DNA from: Natronococcus sp. AD-5
Lineage (GTDB): Archaea; Halobacteriota; Halobacteria; Halobacteriales; Natrialbaceae
Reading direction: 5' to 3'
Assembly: GCF_030734285.1 (NCBI RefSeq)
Contig: NZ_CP132294.1
Span: forward strand, 3,658,001 to 3,722,000
DNA: 64,000 bases
Shown here: in pieces, positions 8,733 to 17,794 of the stretch
Layout: the number at the start of each line of letters is the position of its first letter
Numbering within the stretch: position 1 is the stretch's first letter
Position numbers and translations under genes: made by a program
Notes under the pieces: generated by a model
The model's input: only the letters and a program-made list of their open reading frames with translations
Database searches by the model: none
What the model was told of the DNA's origin: nothing

Positions 8733-9796
8733 AACATTCGTACACGGACGGCGATTTCGAGGGGCCGCTGCGGATCGGGCTCAACGGGTTCGGACGGATC
8801 GGCCGAAACGTCCTCCGCGCGTCGCTCTCCTACGACAGCGTCGAGATCGTCGCGATCAACGACGTCATGGACAACGACGACATGCGGTATCTCCTCCAGT
8901 ACGACTCGGTTCACGGTCGCCTCGAGGACGTCTCGCTCGAGGGCGACACCCTCACCGTCGAGGGGCAGGAGATCCGGCTGTGCTCCGAGCGCGATCCGAC
9001 CCAGCTTCCCTGGGACGAACTCGACGTCGACGTCGCGTTCGAGGCGACCGGCATCTTCCGTACCCACGACGAGGCCGCCCAGCACCTCGAGGCCGGCGCC
9101 GACAAGGTGCTCATCTCGGCTCCGCCGAAGGGCGAGAAGGAGGTCCAGACGATCGTCTACGGCGTCAATCACGACGACTACGACGGCGAGGACATCGTCT
9201 CGAACGCCTCCTGTACCACGAACTCGGTCGCGCCGGTCGTGAAGGTGCTCGACGAGGAGTTCGGCATCGAGTCCGGCCTGCTCACGACGGTTCACGCCTA
9301 CACCGGCACCCAGAATCTGGTCGACGGGCCGCTCAGCAAGCGCCGACGCGGCCGCGCCGCCGCCGAGAACATCATCCCGACCTCGACCGGCGCCGCGATC
9401 GCCACCACCGAAGTGCTTCCCCGGCTCGAGGGCAAACTCGACGGGATGGCGATGCGCGTTCCGGTTCCGAACGGCTCGATCACCGACCTCACCGTGGACC
9501 TCGAGGCGGACGTCACCGAGGAGGAGGTCGCCGACGCCATCCGGCGCGCGGCCGACGACGAACTCGCCGGCGTGCTCGGCTACACCGACGAAGAGATCGT
9601 CTCCCGCGACATCGTCGGGCTGCCGTTCTCCTCGTACGTCGACCTTGAGTCGACGATGAGTCTCGAGGGCGGTCTCGTGAAGGTCCTGACCTGGTACGAC
9701 AACGAGTTCGGCTTCTCGAACCGGATGCTCGACCTCGCGACGTACATCGCCGCCGAAACCGAAGACGTCGGCGCCGAGGAAGCGGCCACGCACTGA
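8726..9796 (+). CDS. Type I glyceraldehyde-3-phosphate dehydrogenase
   Basis: A 356-residue bacterial-type (class I) GAPDH with an N-terminal acidic leader, then LRIGLNGFGRIGRNVLRASL for NAD binding. The catalytic loop SNASCTTNSVAPVVKVL places the nucleophilic Cys near residue 163, and TVHAYTGTQNLVDGP supplies the catalytic His. The C-terminal WYDNEFGFSNRMLDL is the family hallmark. It lies divergent from the type II paralogue and 48 nt upstream of pgk, so three successive glycolytic/gluconeogenic genes are clustered. A TATA-like box and a palindrome sit at the start. Confidence 0.96.
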   Translation: MSEHSYTDGDFEGPLRIGLNGFGRIGRNVLRASLSYDSVEIVAINDVMDNDDMRYLLQYDSVHGRLEDVSLEGDTLTVEGQEIRLCSERDPTQLPWDELDVDVAFEATGIFRTHDEAAQHLEAGADKVLISAPPKGEKEVQTIVYGVNHDDYDGEDIVSNASCTTNSVAPVVKVLDEEFGIESGLLTTVHAYTGTQNLVDGPLSKRRRGRAAAENIIPTSTGAAIATTEVLPRLEGKLDGMAMRVPVPNGSITDLTVDLEADVTEEEVADAIRRAADDELAGVLGYTDEEIVSRDIVGLPFSSYVDLESTMSLEGGLVKVLTWYDNEFGFSNRMLDLATYIAAETEDVGAEEAATH

Positions 9797-9812
9797 GCGG
9801 TTCACCTTTTAA

Positions 9813-9820
9813 ATTTTAAG
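9813..9820 (+). promoter_or_regulatory. TATA-like box of pgk
   Basis: ATTTTAAG, centred near 9817 in an AT-rich stretch (9807-9820), about 28 nt before ATG 9845. It shows that pgk has its own promoter and is not only read through from the GAPDH gene. Confidence 0.55.
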
Positions 9821-9844
9821 CGCGTTCGGCGCGCCCGTACCCGT

Positions 9845-11050
9845 ATGTTCCAGACGATCGACGACCTCGAGTCCGGACAGCGCCTGCTGGTTCGCGTCGA
9901 CATCAACGCCCCCGTCGAAGACGGCGTCGTCCAGGACAATCGGCGGTTCGCCCGCCACGCGGAGACGCTGCGCGAGTTGCTCGACGAGGGCCACGCGGTC
10001 GCCCTGCTCGCCCACCAGGGCCGACCCGGCCGCGACACGTTCGTCTCGCTCGAGGGCCACGCCGACATTCTCGCGGATCACCTCGAACGAGAGGTCGGCT
10101 TCGTCGCGGACACGTACGGCGAGGACGCGCTCGCGGCGATCGACGACCTCGAGTCCGGCGAGTTGCTCGTCCTCGAGAACGCCCGCATGTGCGACGACGA
10201 GCTTCCCGAAGAGGACCCCGAGGTCAAAGCCGAAACCGAGTTCGTCCGGACGCTCGCGCCGGAGTTCGACGCCTACGTCAACGACGCCTACTCGGCGGCC
10301 CACCGCTCCCACGCCTCGCTGGTCGGCTTCCCGCTCGTGATGGACGCCTACGCCGGCCGCGTGATGGAGACCGAGTACACCGCGAACTCGGCGATCCAGG
10401 AGCGGGAGTTCGACGGCACCGTCACGATGGCGCTGGGCGGGACCAAGGCGGAAGATCTGATCCCCGTCATCGAGCGGGTCGACGACACCGTCGACCGGTT
10501 CTGTCTCGGCGGGATCGTCGGCGAACTCTTCCTGCGGGCGGCGGGCCGCGACGTCGGTTACGACGTCGAGGGCACCGAGTTCTTCGACCACCAGTGGAAC
10601 GACCACCGGGAGACGATCGAGCGCATTCTCGAGGAGTACGACGACCGCCTCCACCTCGCGACCGACCTCGCCTACGAGGGCGACGACGGCGAGCGCGCGG
10701 AGGTCGACGTCGAGAGCCTCGAGAAGGAGACCTCCTACCTCGACGTCGGCTCCGATACGGCCGAGGCGTACGCCGACCTCGTCCGCGAGTCCGAGGCCGT
10801 CTTCGTCAAGGGCGCGCTCGGCGTCTTCGAGGACGAGCGCTTCGCCGACGGCACCGTCACGGTGCTCGAGGCGATCGCCGAGACCGACTGCTTCTCGGTC
10901 GTCGGCGGCGGCGACACCTCGCGCGCGATCGAACTGTACGGCCTCGGGGAGGACGACTTCGGCCACGTCTCGATCGCCGGCGGCGCCTACGTCCGCGCGC
11001 TGACGGGCGAGTCGCTGGTCGCGGTCGAGGTGCTCGAGGACGCGAACTGA
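9845..11050 (+). CDS. pgk: Phosphoglycerate kinase
   Basis: A 401-residue kinase transferring phosphate between 1,3-bisphosphoglycerate and ADP. Near residue 15 is LLVRVDINAPVEDG, the archaeal form of the substrate-binding loop; HQGRPGRDTFVSLEGHADIL follows near 60 with basic residues, YVNDAYSAAHRSHAS near 145, and the nucleotide loop VVGGGDTSRAIELYG in the C-terminal domain near 355. Length fits archaeal enzymes. It has its own TATA box 48 nt after the type I GAPDH gene. Confidence 0.97.
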   Translation: MFQTIDDLESGQRLLVRVDINAPVEDGVVQDNRRFARHAETLRELLDEGHAVALLAHQGRPGRDTFVSLEGHADILADHLEREVGFVADTYGEDALAAIDDLESGELLVLENARMCDDELPEEDPEVKAETEFVRTLAPEFDAYVNDAYSAAHRSHASLVGFPLVMDAYAGRVMETEYTANSAIQEREFDGTVTMALGGTKAEDLIPVIERVDDTVDRFCLGGIVGELFLRAAGRDVGYDVEGTEFFDHQWNDHRETIERILEEYDDRLHLATDLAYEGDDGERAEVDVESLEKETSYLDVGSDTAEAYADLVRESEAVFVKGALGVFEDERFADGTVTVLEAIAETDCFSVVGGGDTSRAIELYGLGEDDFGHVSIAGGAYVRALTGESLVAVEVLEDAN

Positions 11051-11464
11051 TCGCCGAGTCCGGCGGTTTCGGCCGCGTCCTCGAAACGGACCGGAGGCTA
11101 GTCGCGCCCACTCCTGTCGACCGGACACACTTTTAGGCGAGCTCACGAGAGGACGGTGTCTGGCACTCGAGGTCCTCCTCGGACTGGTCGTCGCGTTTCT
11201 GCTCCTCTGGCTGGCGGCGTATTCGTGAACGAAGGCGGCGCTCCGGTCGTTTTTCGGTCGGGTGTACTACCACGACGGTCGTCGAGAAGACGACGCAGAT
11301 CGGTGAACTCGCGGGTTCGGCGACGGGTGCCGCACCGTGACCCGAAGAACTTCGACTGTCGAGTGGTCGGAGAGATAACGATCGCCTGAAAATCGACCTG
11401 CGGCGCGTCGATCCCGTCGTGACCGAAGGCAAGACCTTTCGGCTCGCTGGTCCCAGACTCGAGT
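11051..11464. other. Intergenic region with a possible hydrophobic micro-ORF
   Basis: A 414-nt spacer between pgk and the M29-like gene. No conventional gene is supported. A TATA-like CTTTTAGGC near 11133 points to a transcript start near 11159, where the frame 11160-11228 would give a 22-residue single membrane span (LALEVLLGLVVAFLLLWLAA) but begins with CTG rather than ATG, GTG or TTG. The rest, 11229-11464, shows nothing recognisable. Confidence 0.35.
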
Positions 11465-12418
11465 ATGTCAGCTCTCTACGCTGCGGCCGAGACGGCCGTT
11501 CGACAGTGTCTCGCCCTCGAATCCGACGAATCCTGCGCCGTCGTCACGGACGACGAGCGGGAAGCCATCGGCGAGGTCATCTACGAAGCGGCAAACGAGG
11601 TCACCGACGATGCCGTCATCGTCCGCTACCCGCCGGGCGAGACGCACGGTAGTGAACCGCCGGCGCCGGTCGCGGCGGCGATGGCCGACGCCGACGTCGT
11701 CCTCGCGCCGACGACGAAGAGCCTGAGCCACACCCGCGCGCGTACCGAGGCGAACGAAGCCGGCGCCCGCGTCGCTACCCTGCCGGGGATCACCGAGGAC
11801 GTGTTCACGACGGGGCTCGACGCAGACTACGAGTCGATCGCGGACCACTCCGCGGCGGTTCGCGAACAGGTCGCCGACGCGGACGAGGTTCGCGTGACGG
11901 CGCCGGCCGGCACCGACATCACGTTCGGAATCGGCGACCGGGACTTCCTCTCCGACACCGGCATCGTTCACGAACCGGGGATGATGTCGAACCTTCCCGC
12001 AGGCGAGGTGTTCGTCAGCCCCGAGACGGCCGACGGGACGTTCGTCGTCGACGGAACGATGATGCCCCACGGGCTGCTCGAGGGCGGCGAGACGCTCACC
12101 TTCGAGGTCGAAGACGGTCTCGTCACGGAGATCTCGGACGACGAGATCCGCGAGACGGTCGAGAACGCGGCCGAGGAAGTCGGCGACGCGGCCTACAACC
12201 TCGCGGAGCTGGGAATCGGGACCAACGTCGCGGTCACCGACCTCGTCGGCTCGGTCCTGCTCGACGAGAAAGCCGGCGGCACCGTTCACATTGCAATCGG
12301 CGACGACGCGGGCATCGGCGGCGACGTCGAGGCGCCGATCCACCTCGACGGGATCGTTCGGGAGCCGACGGTGTATGCGGACGGTGAGGAAGTTGCCCTT
12401 CCGACGAGCGAGCGATAA
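11465..12418 (+). CDS. M29-like aminopeptidase T family protein
   Basis: A 317-residue protein resembling leucyl aminopeptidase (aminopeptidase T, M29 clan), a group that also includes dihydroxypyridine dioxygenase-like enzymes. The diagnostic block is MMSNLPAGEVFVSPETADG near residue 175; the Glu is a metal ligand in M29 enzymes. Further ligand candidates lie in AYNLAELGIGTNVAV and TVHIAIGDD near residues 240-280. It appears single-gene, with a TATA-like region upstream of 11465. Peptidase activity is not proven for the archaeal short forms, which lack the N-terminal domain of bacterial AmpT. Confidence 0.78.
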   Translation: MSALYAAAETAVRQCLALESDESCAVVTDDEREAIGEVIYEAANEVTDDAVIVRYPPGETHGSEPPAPVAAAMADADVVLAPTTKSLSHTRARTEANEAGARVATLPGITEDVFTTGLDADYESIADHSAAVREQVADADEVRVTAPAGTDITFGIGDRDFLSDTGIVHEPGMMSNLPAGEVFVSPETADGTFVVDGTMMPHGLLEGGETLTFEVEDGLVTEISDDEIRETVENAAEEVGDAAYNLAELGIGTNVAVTDLVGSVLLDEKAGGTVHIAIGDDAGIGGDVEAPIHLDGIVREPTVYADGEEVALPTSER

Positions 12419-12508
12419 CACCGCGAGCCGGTACGGAAGTGGAGCTTCCGCGGAGTAAGCGACGACCGGTCCAATCGCCTTTTACGGCCGTGGCGTGTAC
12501 GACGCGGT

Positions 12509-13162
12509 ATGAACGACGTTCCAGATCGGATCCCGACGCCGTGTCCGTCGTGCTCGCCGGACCTCGAGACGGTCCACGAGGTACTGACGGAAGGCGGCGG
12601 GGCTCTGACGGTTCGCTGTAGCGAGTGTAGTCACGTCCACAAGGTCCAGCCCGAGCGCCGGCGCGAGGTCACGCTCGACGTCGTCGTCTCCCAGGGCGGC
12701 GAGTCCTTCACCGCGAACGTGACGGTTCCCGAGGACGAGACGGTCGAAGTCGGCGACGAGTTCATCCTCGAGACCGAGGAGGTGCTGTCGACGGTTCGCG
12801 TGACGAGCGTCGAACTCGACGGACAGAAACGCAGGGAGACCGCCGAGGCCGACGAGATCGAGACGGTCTGGACTCGCGAGGTCGACAACGTCGCGGTAAA
12901 CGTCACGATTCACCCGCAGGACGGCTCGAGGGACGACAGCCGGAGCACGACCGTCCATGTGCCGGGCGACTACGAGTTCGAGGTCGGCGGTATCGAGGAG
13001 TTCGGCGACGACGAGTTCGAGATCGACGCCTTCGTCGTCCGGGAGGACGCCTCGGGCTACGACCGTGATCGGTACGAGATGGAAGGCGACACGGGGATCG
13101 CGAAGGACCTCAAGCGCGTCTACGCCTACGACCAGCAGACCAGCGCCTGGTCGGCCTGGTGA
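12509..13162 (+). CDS. HVO_0476-type zinc-finger protein
   Basis: A 217-residue haloarchaeal protein with an N-terminal zinc ribbon, CPSC (residues about 12-15) and CSEC (about 37-40), followed by beta-rich repeats (VTLDVVVSQGGESFTANV, TVRVTSVELDGQKR). I recognise it as the HVO_0476 family, whose function is unknown. The zinc ribbon suggests nucleic acid or protein binding. It precedes the two methyltransferase genes on the same strand with a 56-nt gap. Confidence 0.8.
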   Translation: MNDVPDRIPTPCPSCSPDLETVHEVLTEGGGALTVRCSECSHVHKVQPERRREVTLDVVVSQGGESFTANVTVPEDETVEVGDEFILETEEVLSTVRVTSVELDGQKRRETAEADEIETVWTREVDNVAVNVTIHPQDGSRDDSRSTTVHVPGDYEFEVGGIEEFGDDEFEIDAFVVREDASGYDRDRYEMEGDTGIAKDLKRVYAYDQQTSAWSAW

Positions 13163-13218
13163 GCACTCGACGACAGGCCAGCAGTTCATTGTGCTCCGCA
13201 TCCTACGCCCGGTAAGCT

Positions 13219-13851
13219 ATGAGCGACAGCTACGAGGCCGCGCGCGAGCGGATGGTCCGGACCGTCGCGTCCCGGGTCGACGACGACCGCGTCCTCGAGG
13301 CGCTCGAGGCGGTCCCGCGCCACGCGTTCGTCCCGCCGGACCGCCGGGACAGCGCCTACGAGGACCGGCCGCTGCCGATCGGCGACGGGCAGACGATCAG
13401 CGCGCCGCACATGGTCGCGATCATGGCCGACCGCCTCGGACTCGAGCCGGGCGAGGACGTGCTCGAGATCGGGACCGGCTGCGGCTACCACGCCGCCGTC
13501 ACCGCCGAGATCGTCGGCGCGGAACACGTCTTCAGCGTCGAGTACGGCGAGAACCTCGCCGAGAGGGCGCGCGACCGACTCGCGGAGACGGGCTACGGCA
13601 ACGTCTCGGTTCGCGTCGGGGACGGCCGAGACGGCTGGGCCGAACACGCGCCGTACGACGCCGCGTATTTCACGTGCGCGACCGCGGAGCTCCCCGATTC
13701 CGTCGTCGAGCAGGTCCGTCCCGGGGGCCGACTGCTCGCGCCGGTCGGCACCGGCTTCCAGACGCTCGTGCTGGCCGAGAAACGCGCGGACGGGTCCCTC
13801 GAGCGGAGCGCACACGGCGGCGTTCGGTTCGTCCGGATGCGCGGCCAGTGA
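13219..13851 (+). CDS. pcm: Protein-L-isoaspartate O-methyltransferase
   Basis: A 210-residue SAM-dependent repair enzyme that methylates isoaspartyl residues in damaged proteins. Motifs are VPRHAFVPPDRRDSAYEDRP, IGDGQTISAPHMVAIM (substrate-binding Ser near residue 58), and motif I EIGTGCGYHAAVTAEIVG for SAM. Length and motif order are canonical. It lies 53 nt before a second family member, so the pair likely forms one transcription unit. Confidence 0.94.
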   Translation: MSDSYEAARERMVRTVASRVDDDRVLEALEAVPRHAFVPPDRRDSAYEDRPLPIGDGQTISAPHMVAIMADRLGLEPGEDVLEIGTGCGYHAAVTAEIVGAEHVFSVEYGENLAERARDRLAETGYGNVSVRVGDGRDGWAEHAPYDAAYFTCATAELPDSVVEQVRPGGRLLAPVGTGFQTLVLAEKRADGSLERSAHGGVRFVRMRGQ

Positions 13852-13904
13852 CACGATACAGGCGCGGGCGCGCGTTTGATTACCCCTGATCTGCTAGGTC
13901 CGGT

Positions 13905-14669
13905 ATGGACCCTGCGGTACTGCGAGAGGACATGGTCGACGGGCTCGAGTTCCCGGCCAAGGGCGTTCTCTCGGACGAAGCCGTCGCCGTCGCCATGCGG
14001 GAGGTCCCCCGCCACGCGTTCCTCGATGACGAACGAACCGCCTACGCGGATCGCGAACACGAGGTCCTCGGAACCCGCGTCCTCTCGCCGAGCACGGTCG
14101 CTAGACTCTTCCAGGCGCTCGCCCTCGAGGGTGACGACGACGTGCTGATCGTCGGCGCCGGCGTGGGCTACACGGCCGCCGTCGCAGCGGAACTCGTCGG
14201 CGAGACCAACGTCCACGCCGTCGACATCTCCCGTCCGCTCGTCGCCGAAGCGCGGCGGAATCTCGAAGCGGCGGGGTATCAGGGCGTGCTCGTCGACCGT
14301 CGCGACGGCGCGCGGGGATTCCCGGAGTACGCGCCGTTCGATCGGATTCTGCTCGAGGCCGCCGCGGTCGAGCCGCCGCGGGCGTTGCTGACCCAGCTCG
14401 CGGACGGCGGACGACTGGTGTTTCCGCGCGGCGCACATCGCCAGCGGCTCGAGGCGATCGAAAGCGACGGAACCGTCGACCGGTTCGACGCCGTCTCGTT
14501 CGATCCGCTCCTGGTCGAGGGCGAACAGTCCGGTACCGTCGAACGCAACCGAACCGATCGCGAGGACCGCGAGTACGCTCGACGCCGCGCGGAGGCGCGC
14601 ACCGGCTGGGAACAGGAGTGGATCGAGTGGGAAAACCGCGACGACCGGCGGTCGATGCAGAAACAATAG
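13905..14669 (+). CDS. PCMT-like methyltransferase paralogue
   Basis: A 254-residue relative of the upstream gene. It keeps MREVPRHAFLDDERTAYADRE, a SAM motif LIVGAGVGYTAAVAAELVG and a C-terminal ARTGWEQEWIEWENRDD extension. The active-site block is divergent: LGTRVLSPSTVARLFQ replaces the canonical GQTISAP, so the isoaspartyl substrate pocket may be altered. It probably is a haloarchaeal PCMT paralogue with a changed substrate. Co-directional with pcm. Confidence 0.83.
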   Translation: MDPAVLREDMVDGLEFPAKGVLSDEAVAVAMREVPRHAFLDDERTAYADREHEVLGTRVLSPSTVARLFQALALEGDDDVLIVGAGVGYTAAVAAELVGETNVHAVDISRPLVAEARRNLEAAGYQGVLVDRRDGARGFPEYAPFDRILLEAAAVEPPRALLTQLADGGRLVFPRGAHRQRLEAIESDGTVDRFDAVSFDPLLVEGEQSGTVERNRTDREDREYARRRAEARTGWEQEWIEWENRDDRRSMQKQ

Positions 14670-14745
14670 CGGTACGCGTCGTCGGCATCGACTGACGCAC
14701 TCGCGGTAACTGTGCCGACCGCTAGCCGTCGGTCTCGGGGAAAAG

Positions 14746-14766
14746 TTGGTGGGGGGGTTGGGGTGG
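14746..14766 (+). other. G-run tract in a convergent spacer
   Basis: Runs of 2, 7, 4 and 2 G occur within 21 nt between the convergent PCMT paralogue and HTH-10 regulator genes. The spacer 14670-14860 otherwise shows an AT-rich end near 14810-14845. The tract could form a structure that marks transcript ends; nothing else is seen. Confidence 0.3.
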
Positions 14767-14860
14767 CGACAGCCGGTTGCAGATCGCCGCTTATCGGTAG
14801 GCACCGACGAAGATTAAATATGCGTTCTAATTGTTTGATATATCGGGTGGAGAACACTAA

Positions 14861-16975
14861 TTAGTTAGAGAATCCGTCGAACGACAGCGTTACGAGTTTC
14901 CGTTCGGCCGCCCGCAGGTGGTAGTGGTAGGTCGGGGGTGAGACGCCGAGGGCGTCCGCGAGATCCTCGCCCGTACTCTCGCGGGGCCACTCGAAGAAGC
15001 CGCTGTAGTACGCGGCCTGCAGCGCCTGGAACTGCTTGTCGGTGAGTCGTTCTTCGAGCTGCGTATCGAATCGCCGCGCCGGCGTGCTCGTCGTCTCCCG
15101 GCGCGCTTCGAGTTCCGTTCCGGGAAACCCGTCCCTGATCGACTCGATCAGCGACCGGGCGCCGACTCGTCGGGGCACCTCGAGCGTAATCGTCGCCGTT
15201 CCCGCCCGAGACGTCGCGGCCCGTACCCGTACGTCGTACGTTCGCAGTACGTCCAGGAGTGGCGTCGACGTGACCGTCAGTTCGAACAGGGTTTCGTCCT
15301 CGCCCTCGGAGATTACCGACAGTCGCTCGACCGACGCCCATTCCGACTCGAGCGCGGCCAGGTCCGCTCCCGCCGGAACCGAGACGAACGCGATGGTCTC
15401 GTCGGCTCCTCGTTCGACCACGCCCGCGACCGAGACCGGTTTCTCGAGTCGTTCCGAGAGTCGGTTGAGCAACAGCCGGGAGTTGTCACACGCGAGTTCG
15501 AGCTCGATCGTGCCGCCAGCGCGCGTCGCGCGCGTTCGCTCGACCGAGCGAATCGCGTGCCCGATGGTCTCGCCGAGTTCGGCGAACACCTCGCGTTCGC
15601 CGTCGCCGATGGCGTTGACGCCGTCGGCGTGAACCAGCAACGCTCCGTACCGTCGCTCGTCGTCGGCGAGCGGCACCGCGAGCACCGTCTGGTAGCCGTA
15701 GGTCAGCGCTTCCGTTCGCCGACGGTCCCAGCCGTCGGCCTCGAGAACGTTCTCGACCACGCACACCCGTTCGGTGTCGAGCGTTTCTCGCACGAGCCGT
15801 CCTTCCGGCGCGTCGTCGCCGTCGTCGCGGATGCGATCGATGTACGCCGCGTCTACGCCGGCCCAGCTCGTCGGTTCGGGCGGCTCGGCGTCGCTCGAGG
15901 CTATCCAGGCGAAGCGATACCGATCGGTCCCCGCGAGTCGGTCACAGATCGTCGTCTCGATCGCGTCTCGGGTCGTCGCCTGAGCGACGCCGTGGTTGAT
16001 TTCGCGAACGATCTCGTTTACGCGGTTGAGCCGCGTCAACTCCTCGTTCTGCCTGGCGAGCGTCCGATCGTGCTCGCGCAACAGTTGCTCGCGCTCCGCC
16101 CTGTCCAGTGCGGCTTCGGCGTTGGCCCCCAGAACGTGCACCAGCTCGATCATCGTCTCGTCGAAGCCGTCGACGGCTCCGGATCCGACGACCAGGACGC
16201 CGTGGGTTCCGAGCGGAACGATCAGTTCGCTCCGACTCAACTGCTGGACGGCCTCGACGTCGTCTTCGCGCATCACGTCCTCGTAGTAGGCGCTCTCGCC
16301 GGCCGAGAAGACGTCCCAGACGAGCCCGTCGTTTCGGCCGATCGCCACGTCGGGATCGCCGAACGCCGGCGACGCTCCGGTCGAGGCGGCGTGCTCGAGG
16401 ACGCCGTCCGCCGGCTCGAACGCGTAGGCTGCGACGACCTGAACGTCGAGAATCTCGGTCGCGGTGTCGGTCGCCACTCGATAGATCTCTCGCTTCGTCT
16501 CCGCACGCATCAGATCTCGGGTCGTCTCGTGCAGCGTCGTCAGCGTCCGCTCGTACCGACGTTCGCTCTCTCGAAGTTCCGTCTCGGCGCGGTACTGGGA
16601 GACGGCGTTCGTGATCTGGTTCGCGAGCAGGGCGTACTGCTCCGTTCCGTTTCCCTTCTGCAGATACTGGGTAACGCCGGCGGCGATGGCCTCGCTCGCG
16701 AGTTCCTCCGATCCTCTCCCGGTAAAAAGGACGAACGGCAGCTTCGGCTCCCGCTCGCGAACGCGCTCGAGCAACTCGAACCCGGTCATCTCCGGCATCT
16801 CGTAGTCGCTGACGATGCAGTCGACGTCCCGTTTCGCGCGGATCCCGAGCGCCTCGGCGGCGTCCGTCGCCGCGACCGCGACGATCGACTCCCGCTCGCG
16901 CTCGAGCATCGCGCCGACGAGTTCCGCGTAGCCCGGTTCGTTGTCGACGACGAGGACAGTAATCGACTCTACCAT
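14861..16975 (-). CDS. Receiver-GAF-HTH-10 (BAT-type) regulator
   Basis: A 704-residue cytosolic regulator. The receiver domain (residues 3-125) has the phospho-acceptor Asp in VDCIVSDYEMPEMTGFELL and the conserved Lys in YLQKGNG. Two GAF-like regions follow (about 155-300 and 335-480), then a BAT-like beta domain and a C-terminal HTH-10 at LTDKQFQALQAAYYSGFFEW. This is the architecture of bacterio-opsin-activator relatives. ATG 16975 begins directly at the receiver; a GTG at 17041 lies about 27 nt after a TATA-like AATATATTAG and would add 22 residues as a leaderless start. The partner kinase is not adjacent. Confidence 0.88.
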   Translation of the reverse strand: MVESITVLVVDNEPGYAELVGAMLERERESIVAVAATDAAEALGIRAKRDVDCIVSDYEMPEMTGFELLERVREREPKLPFVLFTGRGSEELASEAIAAGVTQYLQKGNGTEQYALLANQITNAVSQYRAETELRESERRYERTLTTLHETTRDLMRAETKREIYRVATDTATEILDVQVVAAYAFEPADGVLEHAASTGASPAFGDPDVAIGRNDGLVWDVFSAGESAYYEDVMREDDVEAVQQLSRSELIVPLGTHGVLVVGSGAVDGFDETMIELVHVLGANAEAALDRAEREQLLREHDRTLARQNEELTRLNRVNEIVREINHGVAQATTRDAIETTICDRLAGTDRYRFAWIASSDAEPPEPTSWAGVDAAYIDRIRDDGDDAPEGRLVRETLDTERVCVVENVLEADGWDRRRTEALTYGYQTVLAVPLADDERRYGALLVHADGVNAIGDGEREVFAELGETIGHAIRSVERTRATRAGGTIELELACDNSRLLLNRLSERLEKPVSVAGVVERGADETIAFVSVPAGADLAALESEWASVERLSVISEGEDETLFELTVTSTPLLDVLRTYDVRVRAATSRAGTATITLEVPRRVGARSLIESIRDGFPGTELEARRETTSTPARRFDTQLEERLTDKQFQALQAAYYSGFFEWPRESTGEDLADALGVSPPTYHYHLRAAERKLVTLSFDGFSN

Positions 16976-17172
16976 GGTTCGACGCTCGTCGGCGCCCGCT
17001 CGAGCAGCGTCCGGCCGCGGCGAATCGCCGACGTATCTCACGTAGTGAGGTATCGCGATCGTACTAATATATTAGGATCCGAAATACAGGTGTACTAACT
17101 GCTTCGACTTTCGGGTGGCGTTGGAGGACGATTCGGCTCGAGGCGGCTCGAGTAGCGCGGTCCGAGTGGGGA

Positions 17173-17582
17173 TTATGGCAGGCGGACGTCGAATCTGTAC
17201 TCCGCCGCTACGTTAACACTCGGGTGATCGATCTCGGGTTCTGTGAGCCGCAGGTACGTGTTCCTCGCACCCGTTTCCTCGATCGGCACCCAGTACAACC
17301 GCCCGAAATCCTTGCAGCGGACTGCGAACACATCGATGTCGCCGTCGTAGTTCGCCATCGTCACGACTCCACTCGAAGTGGTCTTGCTAGCGGTTTTGAA
17401 TCGACGAGGTGGTCCTCGATCCATCCGGTTTTGCACTGCACCCGCTAGAGTTCCGTCCCCGTATCCAGTACGAGATCGCACCTGTCGTTGTCTCCGAACG
17501 GGACGGATACGGAGTAGCCTTCACCGATCAGCGCAGCGATGATCCGCGCTTCGGTTTCGTCGCCGACTTGCTTGGTATTCAT
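17173..17582 (-). pseudogene. Decayed PD-(D/E)XK endonuclease (group I intron-associated family)
   Basis: Reading from ATG 17582 gives MNTKQVGDETEARIIAALIG, the usual start of the small haloarchaeal PD-(D/E)XK endonuclease family, then GDNDRCDLVLDTGTEL. A TAG follows at 17445-17447 where a Leu codon (TTG) is expected, then RVQCKTGWIEDHLV with the QxK element. A one-base deletion near 17400-17408 shifts the frame before FKTASKTT and the well-preserved tail YDGDIDVFAVRCKDFGRLYW. Two lesions in about 137 codons make a functional protein unlikely. It lies just downstream of two tRNA-Asp genes on the same strand. Confidence 0.8.
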
Positions 17583-17696
17583 ACGCCGCTCGGTCTGGTT
17601 GCGTCATCGTATGAAAACCTGCACCGTGAATCGAACGACTTCCCGGACGACGAGCACCACTACGCGGCGCTCGGTAAGATTGTTCGCGGAAGAAGA

Positions 17697-17769
17697 CGCC
17701 CGAGGCGGGATTTGAACCCGCGTCACGACCGTGACAGGGTCGTATGATGGGCCACTACACCACCCGGGC
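17697..17769 (-). tRNA. tRNA-Asp (GTC), copy 1
   Basis: A 73-nt cloverleaf on the minus strand, starting GCCCGGGTGGTGTAGTGGCC. The anticodon loop CCTGTCACG gives anticodon GTC, the T arm contains GGTTCAAATCC, and the acceptor strands GCCCGGG and CTCGGGC pair with one G-U. The discriminator base is G, as expected for Asp. No intron. The CCA is not encoded. Confidence 0.95.
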
Positions 17770-17794
17770 TAACCGAGCCGAAAGTACGAGAAAG

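Noticed and set aside
17042-17172. Small gene upstream of the HTH-10 regulator
   Set aside because: No frame with start signal or recognisable composition; only promoter-like AT text near 17069.
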